From an uncultured Clostridia bacterium (GTDB lineage Bacteria > Bacillota > Clostridia > Oscillospirales > CAG-272), in the NCBI GenBank assembly GCA_904501985.1, contig CAJGCT010000038.1, positions 1-17,472 on the forward strand: a stretch of 17,472 bases of DNA, written 5' to 3'. Position numbers and translations under genes: made by a program. Shown one piece after another: positions 7,250-13,895 of the stretch. Each line of letters opens with the position of its first letter. The first letter of the stretch is position 1. Below the pieces are notes generated by a model, which worked only from the letters and a program-made list of their open reading frames with translations, searched no databases and was not told the origin of the DNA.

Positions 7250-7972
7250 ATGAGCGACAAAAAAACACCTGTCCGCGGTGAAGCGGATTTCGGCGATTTT
7301 GGAAAGTGGTTTGAAAACTTCTGGTATCACTACAAAGCCCAGACTATCATTGCCGCCGTTGCTATAATTACGCTCATCATCTGCGCGGTGCAGTTTGTGG
7401 GCAGGGAAGTCAGCGACTATTATGTTATGTACGCAGGACCGCAGGTGCTCATGCTCCAGGATATCACATATATGGAAGCGGCAATATGCGAGGTCGGAGA
7501 GGACGTTGACGGGAACGGAAAGGTGTCCGTCGCCCTTGAAGATATCGTAATGCTGTCGCCGGAGGAGCAGAAAGAGGCCGAGTCAGCCGGCGCGGTGCTT
7601 AACGGTCAGTTTTTGCAGACCTCAATGAAGGAGTACGAGCAGCAGATATTTGGCGGAGATGCTATGGTGTGTCTGCTCTCACCCTATATGTACGAGATAG
7701 TCCATGCGGCAAACGGATTTGTGCCGCTCTCGGAGATTTTCGATAAGATGCCAGAATCGGCATACGACGAATGCTCCGTGGTACTTGCAAAAACGGATTT
7801 CGGTGAGTATTTTAACGGCATCAACGATCTTCCCGAGGACACGCTTATCTGCGTGCGCAGACTTTCGTCCATGGCGCAGTTTAAGGGGATCAAAAAGACC
7901 GAAGCCGCCCACGCGGCAAACGTGGCGCTATTCCGTGCCATGGTAGAGTTTGAAGCTCCGGAAAAAGAATAA
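7250..7972 (+). CDS. Unknown single-pass membrane protein at the end of the pyr operon
   Basis: I do not recognise the family. The 240-residue protein has a charged, aromatic N-terminal segment (residues 1-31, FGDFGKWFENFWYHYK), one membrane helix at about 32-50 (rich in I, A and V), then about 190 acidic residues, presumably outside the cell. The N-terminal layout, with FENFWYHYK before one helix, is common in short Clostridia membrane proteins of unknown role. There is no lipobox and no recognisable enzyme motif. It starts 1 nt after the pyrD stop, so it is translationally coupled to pyrD and should share its expression, and it is the last gene before a strong terminator. A link to pyrimidine metabolism is suggested only by position. 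Confidence 0.8.
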   Translation: MSDKKTPVRGEADFGDFGKWFENFWYHYKAQTIIAAVAIITLIICAVQFVGREVSDYYVMYAGPQVLMLQDITYMEAAICEVGEDVDGNGKVSVALEDIVMLSPEEQKEAESAGAVLNGQFLQTSMKEYEQQIFGGDAMVCLLSPYMYEIVHAANGFVPLSEIFDKMPESAYDECSVVLAKTDFGEYFNGINDLPEDTLICVRRLSSMAQFKGIKKTEAAHAANVALFRAMVEFEAPEKE

Positions 7973-8002
7973 AAAAACGGGAGGCGTTAGCCTCCTGTTT
8001 TT
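7973..8002 (+). terminator. Rho-independent terminator of the plus-strand operon
   Basis: It lies directly after the 7972 stop: an A-tract (7973-7977), stem GGGAGGC (7979-7985), loop GTTA, stem GCCTCCT (7990-7996) and a T-run to 8002. The A-tract can pair with the T-run, so it could work on both strands. Confidence 0.9.
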
Positions 8003-8185
8003 GTGTGTGGGGGAAAGGTGGCGTAGGGGACGCGCGCTTTTTTGAAAAAAAGCTGTGCAAAAAACTTTATACAGGGAATTACTCACCGCTAAGGCAACGC
8101 GTATACAGAAACGTTTGGTCGCCACGTTCGCGCCGCCTGCATGGCCCCGCACCATTCCGGCGGCTTGGGTGTGCGTAATTGGTTG
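8003..8185 (+). repeat. Left copy of an inverted ~160-180 bp intergenic repeat
   Basis: This copy begins at the T-run of the preceding terminator (GTGTGTGGG) and points rightward. It matches the reverse complement of 9192-9359 in ordered blocks: a T-run/A-run palindrome near 8037-8053 (GCTTTTTT...AAAAAAAGC), CTTTATACAGGGAA (8064-8077), CTAAGGCAACGCGT (8089-8102) and a 41-nt identical core at 8128-8168. The core folds as GCCGCC / GGCGGC with an inner ATGG / CCAT helix. It differs from the other copy by small gaps and by an extra ~17 nt that includes GTAGGGG (8023-8029). The stretch 8186-8253 holds nothing else I can name. Confidence 0.85.
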
Positions 8186-8253
8186 TGTGGGGGCGCATTC
8201 TTTTGGTTGTCTATAAAACAATTTGACTTTTGCAACAAACACATACGCAAAGG

Positions 8254-8790
8254 TTATTCTGATTCATATTTGATAGTTGCGCGGTTTTTTGTAACCTCGA
8301 TAGTGTTCTTTTTTATTTCGTCAAGATCTTCCTTGTTGGTAGCGGTATCAAAATTAGAAGTTTTAAAATATGTAATTATATATGTATCCTTAGTCTCTTT
8401 AACCTCTATTCTATAGGTGTCAATGATTTCCTCTACTATAGCAGTTGCGCCGAAATCGCTGTATGAATACGATATAGTATTAGAAGTAGAATCATTTTTG
8501 GAGAAAAAGCAGTTGTGCCAAACCTTGATTGCATCGCCGGGAGATGATTTTTGAGAAGAATAGGTATAGCCATACGAATCATGAAGAATATTATGATTCC
8601 GTGTTTTACAATCAAACTCTCCGTTTGTGTCAGCATCTCGAAAAGAATACAGATAAATAGTTTTATATTCAACATCATCAACCATTATTGATTCTATATT
8701 GTTTCTTGTTACCTTGAAATAATTATAGGAACAAGAGCATAAAAGGAGTAAAGCGATTAAAATGACGATTGTCAAAAAAACTTTTTTCAT
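8254..8790 (-). CDS. Orphan AT-rich lipoprotein of unknown function
   Basis: This 178-residue protein begins with MKK, a hydrophobic run (residues 4-17) and the lipobox LCSC, with C20 as the probable lipidated residue, so it is anchored on the outer face of the membrane. The mature part has many Ser, Thr, Tyr and Asn residues and alternating hydrophobic positions, suggesting a beta-rich fold; it ends with a Lys/Glu-rich tail. I recognise no family. The start is at 8790 because AAGGAGA (minus strand, 8799-8805) is 8 nt upstream and the signal peptide begins there; a further in-frame ATG at 8817 lacks such a site. Base composition is clearly more AT-rich than the neighbours, and the gene is bracketed by an inverted repeat pair, which suggests acquisition. 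It has its own promoter and no clear terminator. Confidence 0.8.
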   Translation of the reverse strand: MKKVFLTIVILIALLLLCSCSYNYFKVTRNNIESIMVDDVEYKTIYLYSFRDADTNGEFDCKTRNHNILHDSYGYTYSSQKSSPGDAIKVWHNCFFSKNDSTSNTISYSYSDFGATAIVEEIIDTYRIEVKETKDTYIITYFKTSNFDTATNKEDLDEIKKNTIEVTKNRATIKYESE

Positions 8791-8862
8791 AGTATTTATC
8801 TCCTTATAAAATTGCAAAGCGAATTACTAAGCTCTCTAAGAAATTGAGTTTTAGTTAGTTTT

Positions 8863-8891
8863 ATTATACCATAAAAGTGAAAAAGCTTCAA
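8863..8891 (-). promoter_or_regulatory. Promoter of the orphan lipoprotein gene
   Basis: On the minus strand TTGAAG (8886-8891), exactly 17 nt, then TATAAT (8863-8868). It gives a leader of about 65 nt before the start at 8790. Confidence 0.75.
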
Positions 8892-8981
8892 TAGCTCTAC
8901 CAAAATTTGCGAATATTATTAGTGAAATGGGCAAGCTTTTAGTTTTTGCTAATATTTACGATGCCTATAACGGAGTATCAA

Positions 8982-9071
8982 GGACGTTGCCCCCTAAAGT
9001 TCAGTTGTACCGCGCGACGCATCGCGTACGCGCCCACCGCACAAACGATTGCGAACACCAAAGCCGTAATG
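8982..9071 (+). repeat. Diverged direct repeat, copy A
   Basis: This stretch aligns in order with 9131-9225: GGACGT(T/C)GCCCC at the start, a CTA-containing segment, a GCGC-rich hairpin (CGCGCGACG...CGTACGCGC), CAAACGATT and a CCAAGCCG block followed by AATG. It is moderately diverged from copy B. Between the two copies (9072-9130) lies a GGCGG / CCGCC hairpin segment ending in CCCTACGGG. No gene is supported in 8818-9390; everything there is promoter, repeat or terminator. Confidence 0.55.
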
Positions 9072-9130
9072 TGGGAGAGTCGGCGGCAGCAAGCCACCGC
9101 CCTACGGGATGTCGGAAAACGGGGCGTCGA

Positions 9131-9225
9131 GGACGTCGCCCCCCTACAGGTGTGCAACAATGCGCGCCGCAAAGCGGTCGCGCCTCACTACCCAAACGAT
9201 TACCGCAATCCAAGCCGCCGGAATG
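9131..9225 (+). repeat. Diverged direct repeat, copy B
   Basis: Second copy of the 8982-9071 unit, running into the core of the right-hand inverted repeat. It contains a hairpin GCGCGCCGC-AAA-GCGGTCGCGC and CAAACGATT. At its left border GGGGCG (9121-9126) and CGCCCC (9137-9142) form a hairpin ending in CCCCTAC (9141-9147), the complement of the GTAGGGG found at the window's left edge. Confidence 0.55.
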
Positions 9226-9359
9226 GTGCGGGGCCATGCAGGCGGCGCGAGTAGTACGCTCAAACGATTTGCGCACACGCGTTGCCTTAGAGGTGTGATA
9301 ATTTCCCTGTATAAAGTTTTTGCGGAGCTTTTTTCAAAAAGCGACCGTAACTCCCACAC
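9192..9359 (-). repeat. Right copy of the inverted ~160-180 bp intergenic repeat
   Basis: Read on the minus strand it starts at the T-run of the araC terminator (GTGTGGG) and matches 8003-8185. Identical blocks include the 41-nt core (9210-9250), ACGCGTTGCCTTAG (9277-9290) and the complement of CTTTATACAGGGAA (9303-9316). The two copies are head-to-head, about 1.04 kb apart core to core, and both abut terminators of convergently transcribed neighbours. Confidence 0.85.
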
Positions 9360-9384
9360 AAAAAAGGGAAGCACTCCGCTTCCC
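9360..9384 (-). terminator. Rho-independent terminator of the AraC-type gene
   Basis: On the minus strand GGGAAGC (9378-9384), loop GGAGT, GCTTCCC (9366-9372), then a T-run (9360-9365). It sits 6 nt after the araC-type stop codon. Confidence 0.9.
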
Positions 9385-9390
9385 TCTGTA

Positions 9391-10335
9391 TTAAGTGTAA
9401 TAATCGAACTGACCCAGTGCCTTTTTTGAGAACGCGCTTGGGGTCTGACCTGTGTATTGGCGGAACGCCTGAATGAAATAAGAGAGACTCTCAAAACCGC
9501 ATTCCTCGGCGGTTTTTTTCACACCCTCGCCGCCGGCAAGCATCGCCTGAGCGTATTTCATCCGCAGAGCAATAAGATATTGCTTTATGGTCGAACCGGT
9601 GTAACGCTTGAAATCGCGGTTGAGCTTGTTTACACTCACAAAGAACCGCTGTGCAAGCTCAGGAGTAGTTATATCTTCCTTGTAGTGCGTGCCGATGTAT
9701 TCCGCAACATCCTTTATGTATGTCCTGATGGGACTGAGCGTCCGCGTGTTTCGGGGATCGGAATGCTCTTTAAGCTCGGTTAGGATAAGAGCGGTAATCA
9801 GACACTTTCTGTCGGGCGAAATCCCCTCAAGCATAAGCTCACCGAGATAATATTCCATGCGCCTGAGAATGTGCTCGTCAAACTGTATCACAACCGAGCC
9901 TTCCTCTGTGAACTTGCCAAGACTGCCCATTCCGCCGCCTATCATGGATAGGGCGGATTCCCCACAGTAAAGCACCACGCGGTCGTAGTATACGTCGCCG
10001 GGAACATTGTTGCGGTGAAGCACGTGGGAATTGTGGAAGCAGACGCATTTTCCGTCGCTTTCAATGCTTCCGCCTGTGTTTGAGAACACAATGCGTCCGC
10101 TGCTGAGAACGAAAATGAACTCGTAGTAGTTGTGTGAATGGTAAAGGGGCATATAATGACCGCGCTGTGTCAAGCGGTAAGCGATTATCTCACAGCCGCC
10201 GCGGGCGTTGTTCATGCGCTCGCGCTCGCTAAGCTCACTGCCGCAGTTGGTGTCGTCAACGCGCCGCATATCATCGCCGCACACGTTTTCGTAAGCTTCC
10301 GAACTTTCAAACGGATCAAAGGGCTGATGCCTCAT
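9391..10335 (-). CDS. AraC-family transcriptional regulator
   Basis: This 314-residue protein has an N-terminal cupin-like sensor domain (GHYMPLYHSHNYYEFIFVLSG-type pattern, about residues 58-85) and a C-terminal pair of helix-turn-helix motifs (about 205-305): DITTPELAQRFFVSVNKLNRDFKRYTG, then KKTAEECGFESLSYFIQAFRQYTGQTPSAF, the AraC signature. Such proteins usually sense a sugar or other small molecule and activate nearby transport or catabolic genes; none is adjacent here, so the target is unknown. The longer frame from 10419 is rejected because its ATG overlaps the -10 box (10418-10423). The ATG at 10335 has AGGAG about 12 nt upstream. It has its own promoter and terminator, so it is a single-gene unit between the repeat island and the O-acetylation genes. 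Confidence 0.92.
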   Translation of the reverse strand: MRHQPFDPFESSEAYENVCGDDMRRVDDTNCGSELSERERMNNARGGCEIIAYRLTQRGHYMPLYHSHNYYEFIFVLSSGRIVFSNTGGSIESDGKCVCFHNSHVLHRNNVPGDVYYDRVVLYCGESALSMIGGGMGSLGKFTEEGSVVIQFDEHILRRMEYYLGELMLEGISPDRKCLITALILTELKEHSDPRNTRTLSPIRTYIKDVAEYIGTHYKEDITTPELAQRFFVSVNKLNRDFKRYTGSTIKQYLIALRMKYAQAMLAGGEGVKKTAEECGFESLSYFIQAFRQYTGQTPSAFSKKALGQFDYYT

Positions 10336-10404
10336 AAAATAAACACGCTCCTGATTTTTTTGTTCTTTTTTCTCTCTTTTTGGTCGAATTTCTAAACAAA
10401 AATC

Positions 10405-10450
10405 CCTCTTTACCTGCATTATATCACAAAAAAACGCATTTGTAAAGAGG
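10405..10450 (-). promoter_or_regulatory. araC-type promoter framed by a 9-bp inverted repeat
   Basis: On the minus strand TTTACA (10441-10446), 17 nt, TATAAT (10418-10423). A perfect inverted repeat CCTCTTTAC (10442-10450 on the minus strand) / GTAAAGAGG (10405-10413) overlaps the -35 and the likely start point, with arms 37 bp apart centre to centre. GAATTTCTA also occurs twice directly, at 10386-10394 and 10450-10458. This layout fits an autoregulatory operator (inference). Confidence 0.7.
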
Positions 10451-10508
10451 AATTTCTATATTTTTATGTTTTTTTCTGCGGAATCTTCAAGAAATAACGC
10501 AGGAAATC

Positions 10509-11678
10509 TTATTTCGTAAGCTTGATGAGGTTTTTGTCCTCGGTGAAGTTTTCGGCGTTGTAAAGAATCACAATGTCGTCAATTTCGCCGTCTTTTTCAA
10601 ACATGGGAATAAAGTTCGAGATAACTCCGCCCGTAAGACCGCGAAGATCAAAGAGTATCACGCGCTCGTAGTGGTTTACAAGCATGGGAACCATGCAGTG
10701 CGCATAGGAATCCTTTATCATAAGAAGCGTTTTCCCGTTCTTGTTGCCCGTGGTGATCTCAACCAGCGGCTGATTCTCGTCAAGGAATGTGGAATACTTG
10801 CTTCTTGTTTCAAGGTGACTGCGCTCGTAAAGAGTGTCCGTCACTTTTGCACCCATGTTGTAGTCAACCCTCAGCGGAAGATCGGTGTCAAGCGTGTAGA
10901 GTACATCCGGCTCGCTGTCGATGTTTACCTTTGCCGCAAGTGTGCCGTAAAACTGGTCGGACAGTACCGTTCTTGTAAAGTCTGACAACTCTATGGGCGT
11001 GATGCCAAGGGACTCGCAGAGGACCGTGTAGGCGTAGTATGCGCCTGTGGTGGTCCAATGATGGTCGGTGCGGTAGTAGATAAGATCGCGCTCGCCCACG
11101 TAGGAAGTGAGCGTGCGGTCGTCGTCAAGATGTGCATATTCATTCAGTATCTCGCGGCAGTCAACAAAGCCGTCAAGCTGTGAGAGACGGTCAAGCAGTC
11201 CACCCTGATCCCACACGGGAGCGAAGGAGGGAAGCTTGTCAGATAAAATAAGGGAAGCCGTTGGAGCTATAAGCACACGGGTGTTGTACTTGTCCTTCGC
11301 GTATGCAAGAAACTTCTTAATGTAGCCGATGTTTGTGTCAATAAGCTGTTCATCCGGCTCGTGCTTTTCTATAAGATAGCCGTCGTCTGCGAAAAATACG
11401 CCGCCCGATTCCTTTTTGCCAAGAGCAAGCTCTGTGTAATTCTTCACGGTTATCCACTTGTCGCGGAGCACGAATTGGTCGGTGATGAACTCCTCGTAGT
11501 CGGCAGTGAATGAGCCGTCAAAAAGGGCGTCAAGAGTAAATTTCGGCATCTGAGCAAGGGTGCGGTTTTCCGTCTCCGAATACTCGCGCACGGGATTTAC
11601 CATGCTTGCCACGGTGATTACACCTATAAGGACGCAAAAGATTACTGTGGTGATTATGTTGTTTCTTCTCATATTCAT
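10509..11678 (-). CDS. DHHW family protein (AlgJ/AlgX-like, SGNH-type acetylation partner)
   Basis: This 389-residue protein has a short cytosolic N-terminus, one membrane helix (about residues 9-26) and a large outer domain. The defining TDHHWT motif is at 204-209 (D205, H206, H207, W208), and MIKDSYAHC (320-328) provides the GDS-like serine S324; together these resemble the catalytic Ser/His/Asp of AlgX/AlgJ and DltD-type SGNH proteins that work with MBOAT partners. NRTLAQMPKFT (38-48) is the usual N-terminal signature. It probably transfers or helps transfer acetyl groups to a polymer outside the membrane. GGAGG (minus strand, 11685-11689) overlaps the region of the MBOAT stop codon, 6 nt from the ATG, so the two genes are tightly coupled with an 11-nt gap. 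It is the last gene of its operon. The acceptor polymer is unknown. Confidence 0.88.
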   Translation of the reverse strand: MNMRRNNIITTVIFCVLIGVITVASMVNPVREYSETENRTLAQMPKFTLDALFDGSFTADYEEFITDQFVLRDKWITVKNYTELALGKKESGGVFFADDGYLIEKHEPDEQLIDTNIGYIKKFLAYAKDKYNTRVLIAPTASLILSDKLPSFAPVWDQGGLLDRLSQLDGFVDCREILNEYAHLDDDRTLTSYVGERDLIYYRTDHHWTTTGAYYAYTVLCESLGITPIELSDFTRTVLSDQFYGTLAAKVNIDSEPDVLYTLDTDLPLRVDYNMGAKVTDTLYERSHLETRSKYSTFLDENQPLVEITTGNKNGKTLLMIKDSYAHCMVPMLVNHYERVILFDLRGLTGGVISNFIPMFEKDGEIDDIVILYNAENFTEDKNLIKLTK

Positions 11679-11689
11679 CTCATGCCTCC

Positions 11690-13108
11690 TTAGAATCTGA
11701 AATACAGGAACGGATTATAGGATGCGTCTACAAGATATGCGGTGGAAAGGATAAGAATGCCTGCAAATACCGCATTTTTAAGAATGAGTGCCCCCGATTT
11801 TTCCTCGCCGAGCTTTGCAAGTGTTTTTTCTGCAAGCATCTTCGGAAGCGGTGTTGATGCTACGGCGAGAATAATAAGCATTATACCGTTTGTGAGAAGC
11901 ATGTACAGAGAAGTGCCATCGAAAAGTGCGCCGCCTGCGCCGAACATTGCACCAAGGAATGCGGTAAGCTTTGACATATCCTCAATGGCGAATATTGCCC
12001 AGCTTATGACTACAAGGAACAGCGTGTATATGCGCGATACGAAGGACGGAAGCTTCTTTAAAAGATTCAAAAGGAACAGCTTTTCGATAATAAGCAGTAT
12101 GCCGAAGTATACGCCCCAGAGGATGAAATTCCAATTGGCACCGTGCCAGAAGCCGGTGAGAAGCCATACTATAGAGATGTTGCGTATCTGCTTTGCAAAG
12201 CCGTTTCTGTTGCCGCCAAGGGGGATGTATACATAGTCGCGAAACCAGCTTCCAAGGGAAATATGCCATCTGCGCCAGAACTCGGTTATGCTCTTTGACA
12301 TATAGGGATAGTTGAAGTTTTCAAGGAATTTGAAGCCCAGCATACGACCAAGACCAATCGCCATATCGGAATATCCCGAAAAATCGAAATATATCTGGAA
12401 TGAGTAGGCAAGTATGCCTATCCATGCGGTAAGCACGGGCATCGTAGAAATATCCGATGCAAGCACTGTGTCCCAGATGATTCCCGCGTTGTTGGCAAGG
12501 AGCACCTTTTTACCGAGACCCGTCATAAAGCGAGTGATACCCTCGGAAAAATCATCGAAATTCTCTCGGCGGAAGTTAAGCTGTTCCGCCACGGTCTTGT
12601 ACTGCACGATAGGACCTGCGATAAGCTGTGGGAACAGTGCCACATATGCGCCGAAGTCGATAATATTCTTCTGCGGATGGGCATCACCGCGGTACACGTC
12701 AACGGTATAGGACATGGTTTGGAATGTGTAGAAGGAAATACCGATGGGGAGTGCTAAATTAAGAAGCGGTATTTCCGTGCCGAGCAGTGCATTGATATTT
12801 GTCAAAAAGAAGTCTGTATACTTGAAGAATCCGAGTAGGGAAAGATTGATTATCATGCTGGACGCCACGACTATACGCGCCGCACGCATTTTGCCGTTTG
12901 CCTTAAAGCGTGCCACAAGAAGACCGTGGGTATAGTCCACCACGGTTGAAAACAGCATGATGGTAACGTATACAGGCTCACCCCAAGCGTAAAATATAAG
13001 GCTTACAACGAACAAAAGCAGATTTCTCATTCGCCTTGGCAATATAAAATACAGGAGCAGCACCACAGGAAGATATCTGAACAAAAACAGCAGACTGCTG
13101 AATACCAT
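11690..13108 (-). CDS. MBOAT family O-acyltransferase (AlgI/DltB-like)
   Basis: This 472-residue polytopic membrane protein belongs to the AlgI branch of MBOAT enzymes, which move an acyl group, usually acetyl from acetyl-CoA, across the membrane for O-acylation of extracellular polymers. Family marks: PIGISFYTFQTMSY (121-134), FPQLIAGPI (159-167), FDFSGYSDMA (241-250), EFWRRWHISLGSWFRDYVYIPLGGN (277-301, H282) and WLLTGFWHGANWNF (315-328), where H322 is the invariant MBOAT histidine. Many hydrophobic segments span the length. The start at 13108 has AAGAGG about 9 nt upstream and begins directly with MVFSSLLFLF; the upstream in-frame ATG at 13165 would lie within a terminator hairpin. It is second in the DUF4358-MBOAT-DHHW operon. 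Confidence 0.95.
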   Translation of the reverse strand: MVFSSLLFLFRYLPVVLLLYFILPRRMRNLLLFVVSLIFYAWGEPVYVTIMLFSTVVDYTHGLLVARFKANGKMRAARIVVASSMIINLSLLGFFKYTDFFLTNINALLGTEIPLLNLALPIGISFYTFQTMSYTVDVYRGDAHPQKNIIDFGAYVALFPQLIAGPIVQYKTVAEQLNFRRENFDDFSEGITRFMTGLGKKVLLANNAGIIWDTVLASDISTMPVLTAWIGILAYSFQIYFDFSGYSDMAIGLGRMLGFKFLENFNYPYMSKSITEFWRRWHISLGSWFRDYVYIPLGGNRNGFAKQIRNISIVWLLTGFWHGANWNFILWGVYFGILLIIEKLFLLNLLKKLPSFVSRIYTLFLVVISWAIFAIEDMSKLTAFLGAMFGAGGALFDGTSLYMLLTNGIMLIILAVASTPLPKMLAEKTLAKLGEEKSGALILKNAVFAGILILSTAYLVDASYNPFLYFRF

Positions 13109-13126
13109 GGTGTTTGTACCTCTTAA

Positions 13127-13165
13127 GAAAATTTTGGCGGCTCGCCGACGTAGGTGAGCCGCCAA
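13127..13165 (-). terminator. Intercistronic terminator/attenuator between DUF4358 and MBOAT genes
   Basis: On the minus strand TTGGCGGCTC (13156-13165) pairs with GAGCCGCCAA (13134-13143), a perfect 10-bp stem with a short extension toward the loop. It is followed by AATTTTC, a weak U-tract, and then directly by the MBOAT ribosome site. It probably lets only part of transcription pass into MBOAT and DHHW, or protects the 3' end of the lipoprotein mRNA. Confidence 0.65.
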
Positions 13166-13181
13166 GTATCATTTTTTATAA

Positions 13182-13844
13182 TTATTCAGCGAAAAAAGCG
13201 TTGATGGCGTCAATTGCCTTCTGGTTGTTAGCCATAGCCTCGTTGTACTGAACAGCCGCGATCTCTTCCTCAGTACCCTCAGCATAGAGAGCATCGTCGG
13301 AAAGCATACCCAGCATTACGAAGAATACATAGCCGCCCTTTTCAAATACCTGAGAAGCACGAACCTTTTCAATGTTCATGGGGTACTGCATGGAATCGTT
13401 AACGAGATAGTCGTGGTAAGCGGTGAGAGCGTTCATTACGTTCTCGGAGTTGCCCTCGGTGGGCTTAACGATGATAAGGGTGTCAACGTGAGTCATGATC
13501 ATGGGCATTTCAGCAACATACTCCTCAACCCAAGCAGCATCGATTCCGTAGATGGAAGCAAGCATTTCGGGGTCGATAGGCATATTGGGAACATAGCCGT
13601 CCTCGCCGTAAGCTTCCTTGATAGCGGTATGGAGAGCGGAAAGCTCCTCGCTTACTTCGGGAGCTGCGGGGAACATATCCTCAAAGAACTCCTCAGTGTC
13701 GGACTCGGTATCAACAGCAGTATCAACGGTTGTATCGTTTGCGGTATCAGTTGTGGTGTCCTCGGAGTTGTCGCCACCGCAGGAAGCGAGAAGGGATGCT
13801 GACATAGCAGCAGCTAAAATAAGAGCTAAAATTTTCTTTGACAT
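13182..13844 (-). CDS. DUF4358 lipoprotein
   Basis: This 220-residue protein has a lipoprotein signal peptide with lipobox LASC (C22) and then a Thr/Asp/Ser-rich linker (about 25-52). The conserved globular part (about 65-215) looks like DUF4358: a DPEMLASIYGID segment, a THVDTLIIVKPTEG strand, a helix leading to YHDYLVNDSMQYPMN and VFEKGGYVFFVMLG. DUF4358 lipoproteins are commonly seen beside MBOAT and DHHW genes in Clostridia; their biochemical role is not established. It is exposed outside the membrane, where it could present or guide acceptor polymer or partner proteins (inference). It is the first gene of the operon; a strong hairpin after it suggests it is made in excess over the two enzymes. 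The Shine-Dalgarno (GAAAGG) is somewhat distant from the ATG. Confidence 0.85.
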   Translation of the reverse strand: MSKKILALILAAAMSASLLASCGGDNSEDTTTDTANDTTVDTAVDTESDTEEFFEDMFPAAPEVSEELSALHTAIKEAYGEDGYVPNMPIDPEMLASIYGIDAAWVEEYVAEMPMIMTHVDTLIIVKPTEGNSENVMNALTAYHDYLVNDSMQYPMNIEKVRASQVFEKGGYVFFVMLGMLSDDALYAEGTEEEIAAVQYNEAMANNQKAIDAINAFFAE

Positions 13845-13895
13845 TGGGATTTACCTAACCTTTCATTTTTTATATTCGGTATTATTTTTTGCAGA

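Noticed and set aside
8982..9225. Possible CRISPR array
   Set aside because: Only two diverged long units with hairpins, no short identical repeats with regular unique spacers and no cas genes.
8927..9298. Plus-strand open frame of 123 codons within the repeat island, and overlapping frames on both strands
   Set aside because: They are made of GC-rich palindromic repeats, give Arg/Pro/Ala-rich products without family features, and several frames are open at once, as expected from repeat composition.
10420..10508. Terminator for the DHHW gene (CTGCG/CGCAG hairpin near 10484)
   Set aside because: On the minus strand the short stem is followed by A residues, not T, so it does not make a terminator for that gene.
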